Below are positions 19,939-30,459 of a stretch of DNA of 64,000 nucleotides, piece by piece. The notes beneath the pieces are model-generated. The model ran no database searches. It saw only the letters and a program-made list of their open reading frames with translations, and was not told the origin of the DNA. Every line of letters starts with the position of its first letter. Position 1 is the stretch's first letter. Source of the DNA: Kalmanozyma brasiliensis GHG001. Taxonomy: Eukaryota; Basidiomycota; Ustilaginomycetes; Ustilaginales. The translations under genes were made by a program, and so were the position numbers. The DNA is taken from NCBI RefSeq assembly GCF_000497045.1, contig NW_015961956.1:248001-312000 (forward strand), given 5' to 3'.

Positions 19939-22413
19939 TCACGCCTCGAACGGCGGTTTGACAAAATCCACCTTGACCATCCCACTCGCCGTCCCCGAGA
20001 GCAACAATCTACACCGGCCCAAGTTCGGGTTCCACTTCACGCTCGTCACCGCCAGTGCCGGATGCCACTGTGCCAAATGCCAACTCTTCCCTTCCGCCTG
20101 ATTAGCGATCTCGGGCAACAACTGATGTCTCACCGTCAACACTCCCGTCGATCGATCCACCACCTGCTGATACACCGGCAAGTGATTCCTCTGCGTCCGC
20201 CTGAAGGTTCTTAACGTATTGGCCAGCTTGACCTCCCCATGAGCGCTACCCATCGCGAGCATCGGATGAAACGCAGATGCGCTCAGGGCCAACACCCTCG
20301 ATGGCGTATGCGAAATCTGTCTCGACCTCAACATCTCTTCAGGTCGGAGCGAGTAGTGCGCAACCGACCCGTCGGCGTGTTCGTGCACCAGCGTGCCACC
20401 GGAAAAGGGCGAGAAGGCGCATGCGTAGTGCACGGTGCGACTGCGTTCGATCGAGGTCGAGGTGCATCGGGAGAGGTCCGTGTGAGCGGTCCACCCGTCT
20501 AGCGAGACGGAGAAGAGGGTTGTAGGTGGGGCAGAGGGGAGGGTTTGGCCAGAGGCGGTGAGCGGGGGGAGGAGGACGAACGTTAGATCGGTGATTGCCG
20601 ACCGGTGCGCGCGGACGACGTAGGATGGTGCAGGGGTGACGGTGGGTGCGGTGGGGGAGCGAAGGATGGAGCCGAGGGAGTAGACCCCCAGCCAACCGGC
20701 AGAGCCGCCAAAGGCAAGCTGCTCCCCACCCGCCCAGGCGAGGCTCGTCGCTGCTTGCGTGGGATGCTCCAGCCGGAGGATAGGTTCGAGGCGGATGTGG
20801 ATCGGTTCGTCCTTCGTAAGCGATCGTGCAACGTCGGGGTGCGGGACGGAGAAGATGCTCACGGAGCCATCTGCAAAACATCCCGCCAAGATACCCAGTC
20901 TGCGCGACTCGTCAGCAGCATAGTCGTGCCCCGCAGGACACCAGGCAAGCTTGAACGCGGCTCCCGCCTCGTGGCAGACGATCATCTCGAGCTTCGCCTT
21001 CCCCTTGTCCTTCCCGTCAGGTGCGACACTCCAGATCTGCAAGCTCCCCGGTGCGGCCGCCTGCTTCTCCCCGATCATCGTCACTGGCGCCGTGGACGTC
21101 GCTGCTGACACCACAAAGTATTCTTTTCCCGTGTTTAGGTGGACGGGAACAGGCACCCAATCGAGCGCGTACACGTGACCGCCCACGTTGAGGATGTGCC
21201 CTTCATCATTCGCCACGCCTAGGGTGTCCAACCGCCTCGAGGTGCCTTTCGCGATCTGCACCGGCGTTTCCTGATCCGGTGGGCCGACTGATACGTGCAG
21301 CACGTCGCCGCAGATCGGTCCCTTCTCCTCAAACCCTAGATTGGCGATATTGGCGAACTTGGAATTAGTCGGGTCGATCGGCTCTTGATTGCTCTCGGGA
21401 GGTGCCGTTCCATCGTCGTCGCCCGAAGCGGCATCGTCATCGTCCCCGTCTTCGCCGGTGCGCGCTTTCTTCGGCGTCTTAGGCGGGTTGGGTACGACGC
21501 TCCGCTTGAGCCGGTTGCGCATGCTCAGCTCGGGGACGGTGAGCTTCATCACTGTTGTCGGGTGACGTAGGGTGGTACGTTGGGGAGTGTTGTCGTGCAG
21601 GTACGGTTGGGCTTCCGCTGGGGAGAGTAGCGTAAAGTGGGGATCGAGCCAGGGCTGAATGAACGGCCAGCCTGGTTTGCCCGCTTGCGCAGTCGTCCCG
21701 TCGCCCTGTCTTGCACCCCTCGCCCACTCTGTTCGACGCACATTCTCCGCCCAGCCCCACGCTTTGCCAGGCCACCAAGCCCGATCGTACACTCCCTCGT
21801 GCGGAACCCACCCCACTTGGGAACACCACCACTTGATCAGCTGCACCTTGCACCGATCATACGCTCCTTCACTCAACCACGTCCGTGTCAACCCATCCTT
21901 CGGCCACGGCGCAGCCTCCAGTCCTTCAGGCTGACCCTCGTCTTCATCGACCACCTCGTGCGTGATCTCCGCTGTGGGGATGCCGAAAAACGGCGGCTGG
22001 TAGACACCCTGCAACCACAAAGGCCGGAGGGACCTCGACTTGGTCGTCTTCATACCGATACGGTCGAGTGCCGAAAGCGGTCCGGTACGGGTGAAGAGCT
22101 CGAGATCCGAGGACTTGCCCCAGAACGAATCGTCTTCGTCTGTTGCGCGGGCTTTGCCTTTGCTAAGGCGAGGAGGGTCATCGTCGAGCGCGCGAGATTT
22201 GCGCGGAGCGCTGCGTGGCGCCCGAGTCGGCTTGGACGGGCCTGAAACAGGCGTGTGTGGAGGAGGAGACGTGGTTTTTGGATCGAAGTCGGCATCGTCG
22301 TCATCGTCGTGAGCGTAAGGAGGCGGGGTGGGCGTGACGATCGAGTCTGCGGATGGTGAAGGTGGCGGGTTTGGCTTCGCTCTCTTGCGCGTCGGACGCG
22401 TTGCCGCCGGCAT
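19939..22413 (-). CDS. TFC6: TFIIIC WD40 subunit (GTF3C2 / Tfc6 / Sfc6 type)
   Basis: 824 residues. The first ~130 are basic, proline-rich and disordered with an acidic DDDDDADFD patch, as in the DNA-contacting subunits of TFIIIC. The C-terminal ~450 residues form WD40-type repeats. The decisive stretch is RRLGILAGCFADGSVSIFSV followed by PHP near residue 510. It matches the animal GTF3C2 consensus closely, with an upstream GSLQIWSV repeat and a downstream AHRSAITDLTF repeat followed by a VSLDGWTAHTDL unit. This subunit belongs to the B-box-binding half of TFIIIC, which recruits polymerase III to tRNA genes. The assignment rests on these motifs; a generic WD40 protein is the alternative. Single exon, start at the first ATG. 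It faces away from don3 across a 4.3 kb gap. Confidence 0.78.
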   Translation of the reverse strand: MPAATRPTRKRAKPNPPPSPSADSIVTPTPPPYAHDDDDDADFDPKTTSPPPHTPVSGPSKPTRAPRSAPRKSRALDDDPPRLSKGKARATDEDDSFWGKSSDLELFTRTGPLSALDRIGMKTTKSRSLRPLWLQGVYQPPFFGIPTAEITHEVVDEDEGQPEGLEAAPWPKDGLTRTWLSEGAYDRCKVQLIKWWCSQVGWVPHEGVYDRAWWPGKAWGWAENVRRTEWARGARQGDGTTAQAGKPGWPFIQPWLDPHFTLLSPAEAQPYLHDNTPQRTTLRHPTTVMKLTVPELSMRNRLKRSVVPNPPKTPKKARTGEDGDDDDAASGDDDGTAPPESNQEPIDPTNSKFANIANLGFEEKGPICGDVLHVSVGPPDQETPVQIAKGTSRRLDTLGVANDEGHILNVGGHVYALDWVPVPVHLNTGKEYFVVSAATSTAPVTMIGEKQAAAPGSLQIWSVAPDGKDKGKAKLEMIVCHEAGAAFKLAWCPAGHDYAADESRRLGILAGCFADGSVSIFSVPHPDVARSLTKDEPIHIRLEPILRLEHPTQAATSLAWAGGEQLAFGGSAGWLGVYSLGSILRSPTAPTVTPAPSYVVRAHRSAITDLTFVLLPPLTASGQTLPSAPPTTLFSVSLDGWTAHTDLSRCTSTSIERSRTVHYACAFSPFSGGTLVHEHADGSVAHYSLRPEEMLRSRQISHTPSRVLALSASAFHPMLAMGSAHGEVKLANTLRTFRRTQRNHLPVYQQVVDRSTGVLTVRHQLLPEIANQAEGKSWHLAQWHPALAVTSVKWNPNLGRCRLLLSGTASGMVKVDFVKPPFEA

Positions 22414-25400
22414 GTTGGCATCCAGCTGTGACTATCTGTGTCTTCGGTTGGCCATGACAGGTGACTGGCTGAGCAGAAGGATGCAGCGGCTAGTTGAACG
22501 AGCACTGCAACTGCTGCGGATGAAGTGATGAGAAAGGTAGCTGTCGACGCTCGGGCCTGCAGTGATGCTTTCGAAGACAGGTTCAGGGTCCAATTTGCTG
22601 CACCGCAAAAAAATCATAACTCGAAAAAAGGGAGCAGAAAAGAAGGTCGGAAGAAAAAACCAAGGTACGATGAGGCAGGGATCTATCACAAGCTGCAAAT
22701 GGTGTCTAGTCGACGAATTCACTGTTCCTTGTGCGATTATTATGGTGCGGTCCGAGCACAGGCTGAGACCGACTAGCTAGGCGACGAGATCGTGCGCAGA
22801 CGATCTCAAAGGTACCAACCACGGTCGACATTTGAGTCGGAACGGAAGAAGCGGACCGGAACACTTGGAGCCAGCTTCCGAGCCGCAACATTGGCACCAT
22901 TGAGACTGAACATGAACCCTAAACCCCCTCCGCTTTGGCAGAGGCCTCGTTCAAGTGTCAGGGAGGTGTGGAACAGGAATCAGCTCGGCGTCTCATCTTC
23001 AGCCGCGACGAAATTGCTTCCGGGGCTCAGACGCATGCACGTTTCCCTTCAAGGAGCATGGTTGACCGACCCGCTGCCATGTCGCTTCCATCCTATGCGG
23101 AACGGAGCGAGTGGATTGGACGACGAGTGTGGGGATCACAGCCGGACAAAGGCCTATCCGGCCTCTGCTGAGCTTGCGGACGCGCCACTTGTTGGAGTTG
23201 GTGGCGCTTATCAATATGGCGGAACTCAATGCGGTGCAGCAGCATTATTTCCAAAAGCCGCGAGGTATGACGAGATGCCAAGACGTCGATCACTTCCAGC
23301 TCCGACAGGCGCTTCCAAGGGAACGGAAGACTTGCGAGACCCATTGGCCGGTCTCGATCGTGCTTGTCCGTTGACACAAAACGACAACTTAAGGCACTTG
23401 GCGCATTTGACGGTCCGCCCCGTTTATTGGACGGCATTTGCTAACATCGGGACCGAGGATAGAAGTCGAGGACAGATCGCCCTCTGACACCGAAGATGGC
23501 TCAGAAAGGTTCAAGGTTTAACTCAAGAAGCTCGCAAAAGGCAAAGATACCTACTGACTATAGACAATTGAAGTGCTCAGCCGCGTGCTTGCAAAGCAGG
23601 CACCGACCTGGAAAACCCACTATCAGCATCGTCGCTCTGATGCGCATCTGGACCGCCCATCGCGGTTTGACAACTTGCCTTACAAGATCCCGACGGACAC
23701 CAAATCTGCGGATACGACGGACAACCAGATCCGATCCTACTGGCTCCTGCATCGGAAGATCAGGGGCTGCGATGGCAGGGGCGGCTAGGAGAACAATAAC
23801 GAGGCTCGAAATCAATTTAGGGGTCGAGTGCATGGGTGAAACGGCAAGCGAAATTTAGCTCAGGGGCACCGATGGCCCACGTCAAACATAGAGGTCAAGC
23901 TAAGCGAGCTTGTGTCAGACAACAAAACACGCCTGTCAAACTTGACGTGCGCTTGGATGCGGGCTGTGCTGTCGATGACGACGACGACGTCGTTCGGGGA
24001 TCGTGAGAGCATGAATGATCATAGTCGTGGTTGCCCTTCGATCCCATCAGCCCGGTGAGTTCGAGCGATCGAGGTGGAGTCGATGGCATTGTCGTGGCGT
24101 CAGTGCAACAGCTGCTCATCAGATAGACCCGAGTCGTGACGCCGATTGGTATTCCTCGCCCCACCATTTGACATGCAAGAACCTCCTGACGCGGTGTCCT
24201 TTCGACCTTGGCCTCAGAGTCTCACTTACCTGCTGCCAGTATTCTCTTCGGGCTGTGCCTTGCAGCTCGGTACCAATGAGCTCACAGATTTAGCACAATA
24301 GTTCTGCGTCAGAGGCTCCCCAGCGTTTGCTTTTGCGGTCAGAATGGCGGAACAACTCCTGGAATGGTTGTTCCCTCGGCGAACGAGTTGGTGCCTGAGA
24401 CTTGAGTTTTACCGCAAAGCAAGAAGAGTCGACTGTAGGCCAGTGCACAAAGTGCAGGCTCTTCTCGTATACTGTACGTCAAACACGGGACCGATTCGCC
24501 GGGTGCAGAGTCATTGTCTCATCATCTTTCCCTCCAGGCGGCTAGCTTCGAGACAGAAGCCGCTTGACATCTCTCGCGGCCACGCTCCTGCTTTCGACGG
24601 CTGTGCGTATCCCCGGGAAAGGGATCGCATGCAGAGGAGAAAGAAGCGGGCTTCGAACGCTCCTGTTCTACGGGCAACCCATGAGATGGTCTTTGCGGAG
24701 TCCGCACGGCATCGCCTTACCATTTGGCGAAGGTGTTTGACTGAACGCCATCGGCAAAGAAATATGCGTCTAGGCTCGTGGCTTGGGCCTATTCCTGCCG
24801 ACTGCTCCTGAGATCATGCGTCCACATGCTTCGCTTGACCTTTGAATCGCTCAGGAGTAGTCCACAGGTGTAGGCGCCTTTCACCAACGGTCGACATGAA
24901 TCCGCATTGATCGGATCAAGCATGTCAAGACTCCTCGATGCTCGAGTAAGATGAAGGTCAGGAGCGGGTCGGTGACAAATATGTCGGACCCTCTCCCATC
25001 GCGGCGGCGGTGATTGACGAGGCGAGCGGTGTAAGCTATTCCAATCGTCAACTTCGATGCCCCTGAAGTTGAAGCACAGAAGGAGCCGGAAAGCCAGGAG
25101 GCGAAGCGCTAATTAACCACGGACTGCACACAGCAGTTAAGAAGAGCAGAGTCCAGTCCAGCCCCTTTGTTCTCATCCTTTGGCTCGCAGACAACACGCC
25201 TCTGCAGCGGATCCGAACCAAGATCAGACGGCCCCTGAGCCGCTCGTCACTCATCCGTCAACCCGTTTGGCCATGCACAGAATACCTGTCCCGCCGCGAC
25301 CATGACTTGATCGAGCGTGGCTGTTGGTTCGACTGCTGCAGGCACATCTGAAACCACAGGCTGTGTGGTAGAAGTGAGCTAAACGCAAGCATAAAGGGAC

Positions 25401-26756
25401 TTTGCATGGAGAGCATCACGAGAACTTGCTCAGACGATGTGCCTCTTTTTCGGCCAAAATACGGAAAAAATCGATGTTTTTCTGGCCCCGCTCTCTCGCC
25501 GTGCCTCTTCTTGTTTTGATGGTCAGGCGAATTTTTATTCTGAAATTCTAGATCCAAGCCATGGCAAGTCTCTGCCAAATCGAGAAGAAGACCCGTAAAT
25601 CAAAATAGGAGGTCGAATTCGAAAATGCAGCAGAATGCAGCACGACGATCCTCCACAGCGTGTCTTTCTGAGCCCCTTTTCCCCCTCTGCGAGAATATTC
25701 AAGTTTTACGGATGGGCTGCAGCTGTGCAGCGTTTGGTCTCGGGCTGTTGGCTGCTGCAGGGAGGAAAACACGCCGTGACTGCATTCGAGGCGAGGCCAA
25801 GTGCAGGCAAGAGGGGGTCAGCAGCGGCAGAGCGGCTGCCCGGCTATGGGCCCTCATCGCGCCAATTGGTCGACTGACAGGCAAGCACCACCTTTCGCTG
25901 CCTGAACCTAATTTCAACTCGCTCCTCGTCGGGCTTGCGTGTCTGTCTGCTGTTGCAGCTGCAAGCCGCACACGCAACATCTGCGCCTCTTGCTCGGCTG
26001 AGGCGCTTAGATGGCAGCTCTTTCGCTTGCTTCTGAAGCCGCTCATCGTGCGTTGCGTTGACATAGCCACCAACAATACGAAACCAACGAACCCTGGTTG
26101 GCCTCTTTGCCGGTAACGCCTCCGTCATAGCCAAACCCCTCATTCCCACCCCTCTCTCCCTCTTCTAGATCTTTCTCTCCCTCATCTCATCACGCTGGGC
26201 TTGTTCATTTGACTCGATCGTACCGAAACTCTTCTCCTGACTCGTGACCCTCCGACCATCATCGCTGCGCCGCCCTCATAACATTGTTCCTCGACGCCAA
26301 TAACGGCCCACCATAACGACGCCTTGCTTCGCTCTGCATCTTCATCATCTTGGCATCTTCATCTATCGTCTCGATCATCGCACCATCATTGGCTCGTTCC
26401 AAGCATCCTTGCTTCCATCATCTTCGAGAATCGTCACTCGACCAAGACACATAACAACGCGCATCTACGTCCGGCCGCTCTGATCCCACCAACGATCTCA
26501 TTCACGACTCAGCCGCGCTGCGCTTACAAATCACACTCTGCGGCACGATCCGACACGTTAGCTTGCGTCACAGTCATCACTTTGACGCATCACACACAGC
26601 CTCTCGGCTGATCCGACTCGGTCAGAGCCGCGCAGATTGGATTCAAACTCTGATGCTTTAGCACTCAATCACGCCAACTCGATCGGTCTTCTTTCCTCCT
26701 TCCCTTCCTTCTAGATCGAGCTTCCCTCGAGAGCAAGTCTCTCGGCACGCATCACC
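22414..26756. other. Long divergent intergenic region, TFIIIC subunit / don3
   Basis: 4.3 kb, the longest gene-poor stretch of the window; the next longest is about 2 kb. ORFs are short, overlap on all frames and lack recognisable domains. The longest is 231 codons (plus, 22792-23487), Arg-rich and unconvincing. One small minus ORF at 23558-23833 begins with a good signal peptide and is listed separately. An A/T-rich imperfect palindrome lies at about 25452-25487. The last ~600 bp before don3 are strongly pyrimidine-rich (CT runs at 26143-26200 and 26690-26712) and read as core promoter and leader. No tRNA, LTR or terminal inverted repeat was found by eye. Confidence 0.5.
23558..23833 (-). 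CDS. Candidate small secreted protein (speculative)
   Basis: A 91-codon ATG ORF. Residues 1-22 form a textbook signal peptide: MHSTPK, then the hydrophobic core LISSLVIVLLAAPAIA, with cleavage likely before APDLP. The mature part is basic, with three Arg-Arg pairs (residues 39-48) that could be Kex2 sites, and three Cys near the end. An alternative spliced form is possible: 23608-23683 has donor GTAAGG, a CTGAT branch-like element and acceptor TTTTCCAG. It would remove 76 bases and give a 68-residue protein. Smut fungi encode many small secreted effectors in isolated positions like this. No homologue is recognised, and chance ORFs with hydrophobic starts do occur, so this is a hypothesis only. 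Confidence 0.25.
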   Translation of the reverse strand: MHSTPKLISSLVIVLLAAPAIAAPDLPMQEPVGSDLVVRRIRRFGVRRDLVRQVVKPRWAVQMRIRATMLIVGFPGRCLLCKHAAEHFNCL

Positions 26757-29213
26757 ATGCCCAATCTGCCACTACCATCAAGATCACCATTGCTCGGTGG
26801 ACGCAAACCCATGCGCGACGCTAGCCCAGCACCAGTCACACCTACCCGCACAAGCTCCGCATCCCCACTTCCACCATCCTCCCCCAGTTCATCAAGGTCA
26901 TCAGCATCAACACCAATAGCCGGTCCAAGCAAGCTCAACCGATCACCAAACAAATCAAGTGCGTCCGGCAAAGAGCTCTCAGAACAGTATGAGCTCCTCG
27001 AGAAGATCGGCGCCGGCTCCTTCGGCATCGTCTACAAGGCCATGCACAAGGAGTCTCGTCAGATTGTAGCCATCAAGCAGGTCGACCTCGAAGACTCGGA
27101 CGATGACATCAGCGAGATTCAGCAGGAGATCGCACATCTGGCTCAATGCGACAGCGAATGGGTGACACGCTACTATGGCAGTTTCGTCAAAGGCTACAAG
27201 CTGTGGATCATCATGGAGTTCCTCGCAGGTGGGTCCTGTCTTGACCTGCTCAAGGCTGGTCCCTTCTCCGAAGCTCACATTGCTATCATCTGTCGCGAGC
27301 TCCTCCTCGGTCTCGAGTATCTTCATAACGAGGGCAAGATCCATCGTGACATCAAGGCCGCCAACGTGTTGCTGTCCGCAAGCGGTAGGGTCAAGCTGGC
27401 CGATTTCGGCGTTGCCGCTCAGCTTTCCAATAACAAGTCCAGACGCAACACATTTGTCGGCACACCGTTCTGGATGGCGCCCGAGGTGATTCGCCAAGCG
27501 GGCTACGACTACAAGGCAGACATCTGGTCGCTAGGCATCACCGCCATCGAGATGGCCAAGGGTGAGCCACCGCTTGCCGAGTATCATCCCATGCGCGTCC
27601 TCTTCCTCATTCCCAAAGCCAAGAGCCCGACACTCGAGGGCAACTTCTCCTCGGCCTTCAAGGACTTTGTTGACCTCTGCCTCATCAAGGACCCCAAGCA
27701 CCGTCCTTCCACCAAGGAGCTCCTCTCGCATCGCTTCATCAAGTACGCCAAGAAGACCGTCCTCCTCACCGAGCTCATCGAGAAGCACCAGGAGTACAAG
27801 TCACGGGGCGCTACAAGGGGCGGAGCCATCGTTCGCGACCACCTGCGCGGCGTCGATGCCTCCATCTCCACCATTGGCGGCAGCAGCATCATGAGCGAGT
27901 GGCAGTTTGACACGATGCGCTCCCGCATGTCAGGCTACGACGATCCGGACGGAGACGACGACGAGTTGGGCGACGCTCTCGACGTGTGGGCCAAGCCTGG
28001 TCGCGGTCCACCTGCAACGAACGAGGAGCGTGCCGGCTACGATACGGTACGCGGAGGCCGTCCCGCAGGACAGCTCATGGAGGCGGTGGACAGTGCGATG
28101 CACACCCCGCGACGCAACGGCACCCTTCGGGCCAACTACGCTGCCACCGGAGGCGATCAGGACGACGTCTCGGACCTTTCGACCGAGGCCTACACCAGTA
28201 GCGATGCTCTGAGCCGATCTTCCAGCACACCAGCCACGTCGAACGCGTCCGAGCCCTCGACACCAGCCGAAAAGAATCGCAACTCGATTCACGTCGACGC
28301 GCTCGCCGCCACCTTCCGCGGGATGCAGACGTCAGATGCTCCCGACCGCTACGTCGCCAGTGGCATTGGACGAAACGCAGGCGCCACATCGTCCTCCTCC
28401 CACCTCGCACCTCCCTCCGTCAGTGGTCTCGCCGAGAGCAGCGTTGACGGCGCCACAGCGGCGGCCATCATGGCCCAAGCCCAAGCCGGTTCCACCGCCA
28501 CACTTCACATCCGCTGCGCTCGCGATGGCAAAGCCTCTCCCAGTCACAGTCGCAACAACTCTGCAACCTCCTCTGCTCGCTCCACGGAAACCCGTGCGCG
28601 ACGAAGCAGCTTCAACGAGCGCCACGACATCAACGGTACGATCCTCAAGCCCGGTGATGTGGCCAATGGGCACGAGACGCTTCGACCTGTGCGACGGCTT
28701 GATGTGGGCGGTTCTGCTCAGGCGAGCGAGGCATTTATTGGGAGCTTGCGCAGTGGCTCTGCGCCCAACGGCCTCGACAGAACGACTCCTGGAGATCGAC
28801 AGCTGCGACACTCGCGTTCGGCCCTTGCTTCCACCAGCAGCACGGGCAAGGCGCACGCGAGTGCAGGCGAAAACCTCGTCCGCGACGTCATCCTGCCCGT
28901 TCTCGATCGTGCTAAGGCCCAACCCCTCGATGCAGCCACCACAGAGGCGATCAACATGATCTCCCGTGGCTTCACCGATCTCTCGACGCTCAACAGCCAG
29001 TTGGCCTACTCGACGATTGTGGACTTGCTGCTGAGCATGAACGACAATGCGCAGGCGAGGGAGAACCTGTCGACTACCTTCCGGCAGAGGTTGACGGGGG
29101 AGCAGATGGCCAAGTTGAAAGCTACGCCAAAGGAGGAGGAGAGCAGAAGCCCGATCGCGGACTTGTTGTATGGACGGTGGTTGGAAGGGTTGAGGAGCAG
29201 ATGGGGGTATTAG
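26757..29213 (+). CDS. don3: Ste20/germinal-centre-type kinase Don3
   Basis: 818 residues. A Ser/Pro-rich N-terminus is followed by a protein kinase domain at about 78-330. Seen: the glycine loop KIGAGSFGIVYK, catalytic lysine in VAIKQ (K107), HRDIKAANVL, LADFGVA, and the Ste20-group activation segment NTFVGTPFWMAPEV. The family is GCK-III (MST3/4, fungal Sid1/Kic1-like). In Ustilago maydis, Don3 works with the Cdc42 GEF Don1 to form the secondary septum and separate daughter cells. The C-terminal ~490 residues are mostly disordered. A conserved-looking helical block of about 110 residues sits at the end (ENLVRDVILPVLDRAKAQ ...), as in other members of this kinase group, where the tail dimerises or binds partners. 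Assignment to don3 rather than a paralogue is by overall architecture and organism. Single exon with a long CT-rich leader. Confidence 0.72.
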   Translation: MPNLPLPSRSPLLGGRKPMRDASPAPVTPTRTSSASPLPPSSPSSSRSSASTPIAGPSKLNRSPNKSSASGKELSEQYELLEKIGAGSFGIVYKAMHKESRQIVAIKQVDLEDSDDDISEIQQEIAHLAQCDSEWVTRYYGSFVKGYKLWIIMEFLAGGSCLDLLKAGPFSEAHIAIICRELLLGLEYLHNEGKIHRDIKAANVLLSASGRVKLADFGVAAQLSNNKSRRNTFVGTPFWMAPEVIRQAGYDYKADIWSLGITAIEMAKGEPPLAEYHPMRVLFLIPKAKSPTLEGNFSSAFKDFVDLCLIKDPKHRPSTKELLSHRFIKYAKKTVLLTELIEKHQEYKSRGATRGGAIVRDHLRGVDASISTIGGSSIMSEWQFDTMRSRMSGYDDPDGDDDELGDALDVWAKPGRGPPATNEERAGYDTVRGGRPAGQLMEAVDSAMHTPRRNGTLRANYAATGGDQDDVSDLSTEAYTSSDALSRSSSTPATSNASEPSTPAEKNRNSIHVDALAATFRGMQTSDAPDRYVASGIGRNAGATSSSSHLAPPSVSGLAESSVDGATAAAIMAQAQAGSTATLHIRCARDGKASPSHSRNNSATSSARSTETRARRSSFNERHDINGTILKPGDVANGHETLRPVRRLDVGGSAQASEAFIGSLRSGSAPNGLDRTTPGDRQLRHSRSALASTSSTGKAHASAGENLVRDVILPVLDRAKAQPLDAATTEAINMISRGFTDLSTLNSQLAYSTIVDLLLSMNDNAQARENLSTTFRQRLTGEQMAKLKATPKEEESRSPIADLLYGRWLEGLRSRWGY

Positions 29214-29370
29214 ATGAACAATTACGAATCGCACGCATACATCAGCACCATTCTGCATTCTCCTGATCAATGGACTATTCATTCTCTCAATCGGTGTTGT
29301 GAGGACCGGATGGTATGTGAAAACGGGACGGGTATGTAAAGCTGCATTGCGACGAAGAGATCGGGACAAA

Positions 29371-30459
29371 CTATTGGTTCTCGGCAGAGGGTGGGTAGAC
29401 CTGATCCAAATTGGCGCTTTCGTCTTCGGCGTCCTTGATGGTTTGTCGTAACTTTTCGATCTCCTCCTTGTTGGGGACGTGTTCGTTGGTTCTGAGTCTG
29501 TTGATGAGTCGAATGCCGTTGACTGCCTTTCGGAACGTCCGCTTTGCGTTGAAGGCAGACTTGATGTCTGGCAGGAGATCCTTTTGTTCCGCGGACGGTG
29601 CAGGTTTGGCGCCGTTCTGGGTGGGGGCGGCATTCAGCAGCCATTCGTGCTCGAGGGCCTGTTTCGCCGTCAACCTCTTGGCTGGGTCGGTGGTGAGGAG
29701 CTTGTTGATGAAATCCTTGGCAGCATCCGATACGTCCTGCCAGTACATGCTCGGTTCGAAACGGTAGTCGGCATTGATGATGGCTTGCATCTCCTCCATG
29801 GTCGTATCGCGATCGAACGGTGTATAACCGCAGAGGAGGAAGTAGGTGATAACACCGATGGCCCACATGTCGACGGGTTTGCCGTGCCCCGTCTTTTTGA
29901 AGATCTCCGGTGCCATGTATCCTGGTGTACCACAGGTTGTGGAAAGGACCGTGATCTTTTCGTCGTCGACCACGCGCGATAGGCCAAAGTCGGCAATCAA
30001 TAGGTCACTCTCCTCGGTCTTATCCCGGAACAAGAGGTTTTCGGGCTTCAAATCGCGATGTACAATCCCCTGGTTGTGCAGGTACACCACCGCCTCGGTG
30101 ATGGTACGAACAATGTGGGCCGCATCCTTCTCGTAGTAGTTCCCCCGCTCGCAGATGCGATCGAACAGCTCCCCACCCACACACAGGTCCGTGACGAGGT
30201 AGAGGTTGTTCATGGTCTCGAAGTAGTCGACGAGCGTGACGATGGAGCGATGACCTTGGGAGACGCGCTTGAGCGCCGAGATCTCATTGCGAACCATGTG
30301 CTCGCGTCCCTCCATGAGCTTTTTCGAGATGACCTTGCAGGCGTAGTACTGGCCCGTCTTGATGTGCACCGCTTCCTTGACGACGGCGTAGGTGCCTTGA
30401 CCTAGCGTGCGGCCTGTTTTGTAAGCGCACGGCACCGTCTGGGGATTTGACGAGGCCAT
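29371..30459 (-). CDS. cmk1: Calcium/calmodulin-dependent protein kinase, type I-like
   Basis: 362 residues, the usual length for fungal CaMKs. The kinase domain spans about 13-275: LGQGTYAVVKEA, catalytic K42 in ACKV, HRDLKPENLLF, IADFGLS, then TTCGTPGYMAPE, whose Thr fits phosphorylation by an upstream CaMK kinase. Next comes FNAKRTFRKAVNGIRLINRL at about 306-325. This is a basic amphipathic helix in the position of the autoinhibitory and calmodulin-binding segment. The protein phosphorylates Ser/Thr targets in calcium signalling. Start at ATG 30459 with conserved spacing to the glycine loop. It converges on don3 with 157 bp between stops and is divergent from DOT1. Family secure; the symbol follows the fission-yeast name. 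Confidence 0.9.
   Translation of the reverse strand: MASSNPQTVPCAYKTGRTLGQGTYAVVKEAVHIKTGQYYACKVISKKLMEGREHMVRNEISALKRVSQGHRSIVTLVDYFETMNNLYLVTDLCVGGELFDRICERGNYYEKDAAHIVRTITEAVVYLHNQGIVHRDLKPENLLFRDKTEESDLLIADFGLSRVVDDEKITVLSTTCGTPGYMAPEIFKKTGHGKPVDMWAIGVITYFLLCGYTPFDRDTTMEEMQAIINADYRFEPSMYWQDVSDAAKDFINKLLTTDPAKRLTAKQALEHEWLLNAAPTQNGAKPAPSAEQKDLLPDIKSAFNAKRTFRKAVNGIRLINRLRTNEHVPNKEEIEKLRQTIKDAEDESANLDQVYPPSAENQ

Noticed and set aside
22913..22927. AACCCTAAACCCC, telomere-like
   Set aside because: Only one CCCTAA unit; not an interstitial telomere array.
22792..23487. 231-codon plus-strand ORF in the long gap
   Set aside because: No domain, random-looking composition, no leader or promoter signs; overlaps ORFs in several other frames.
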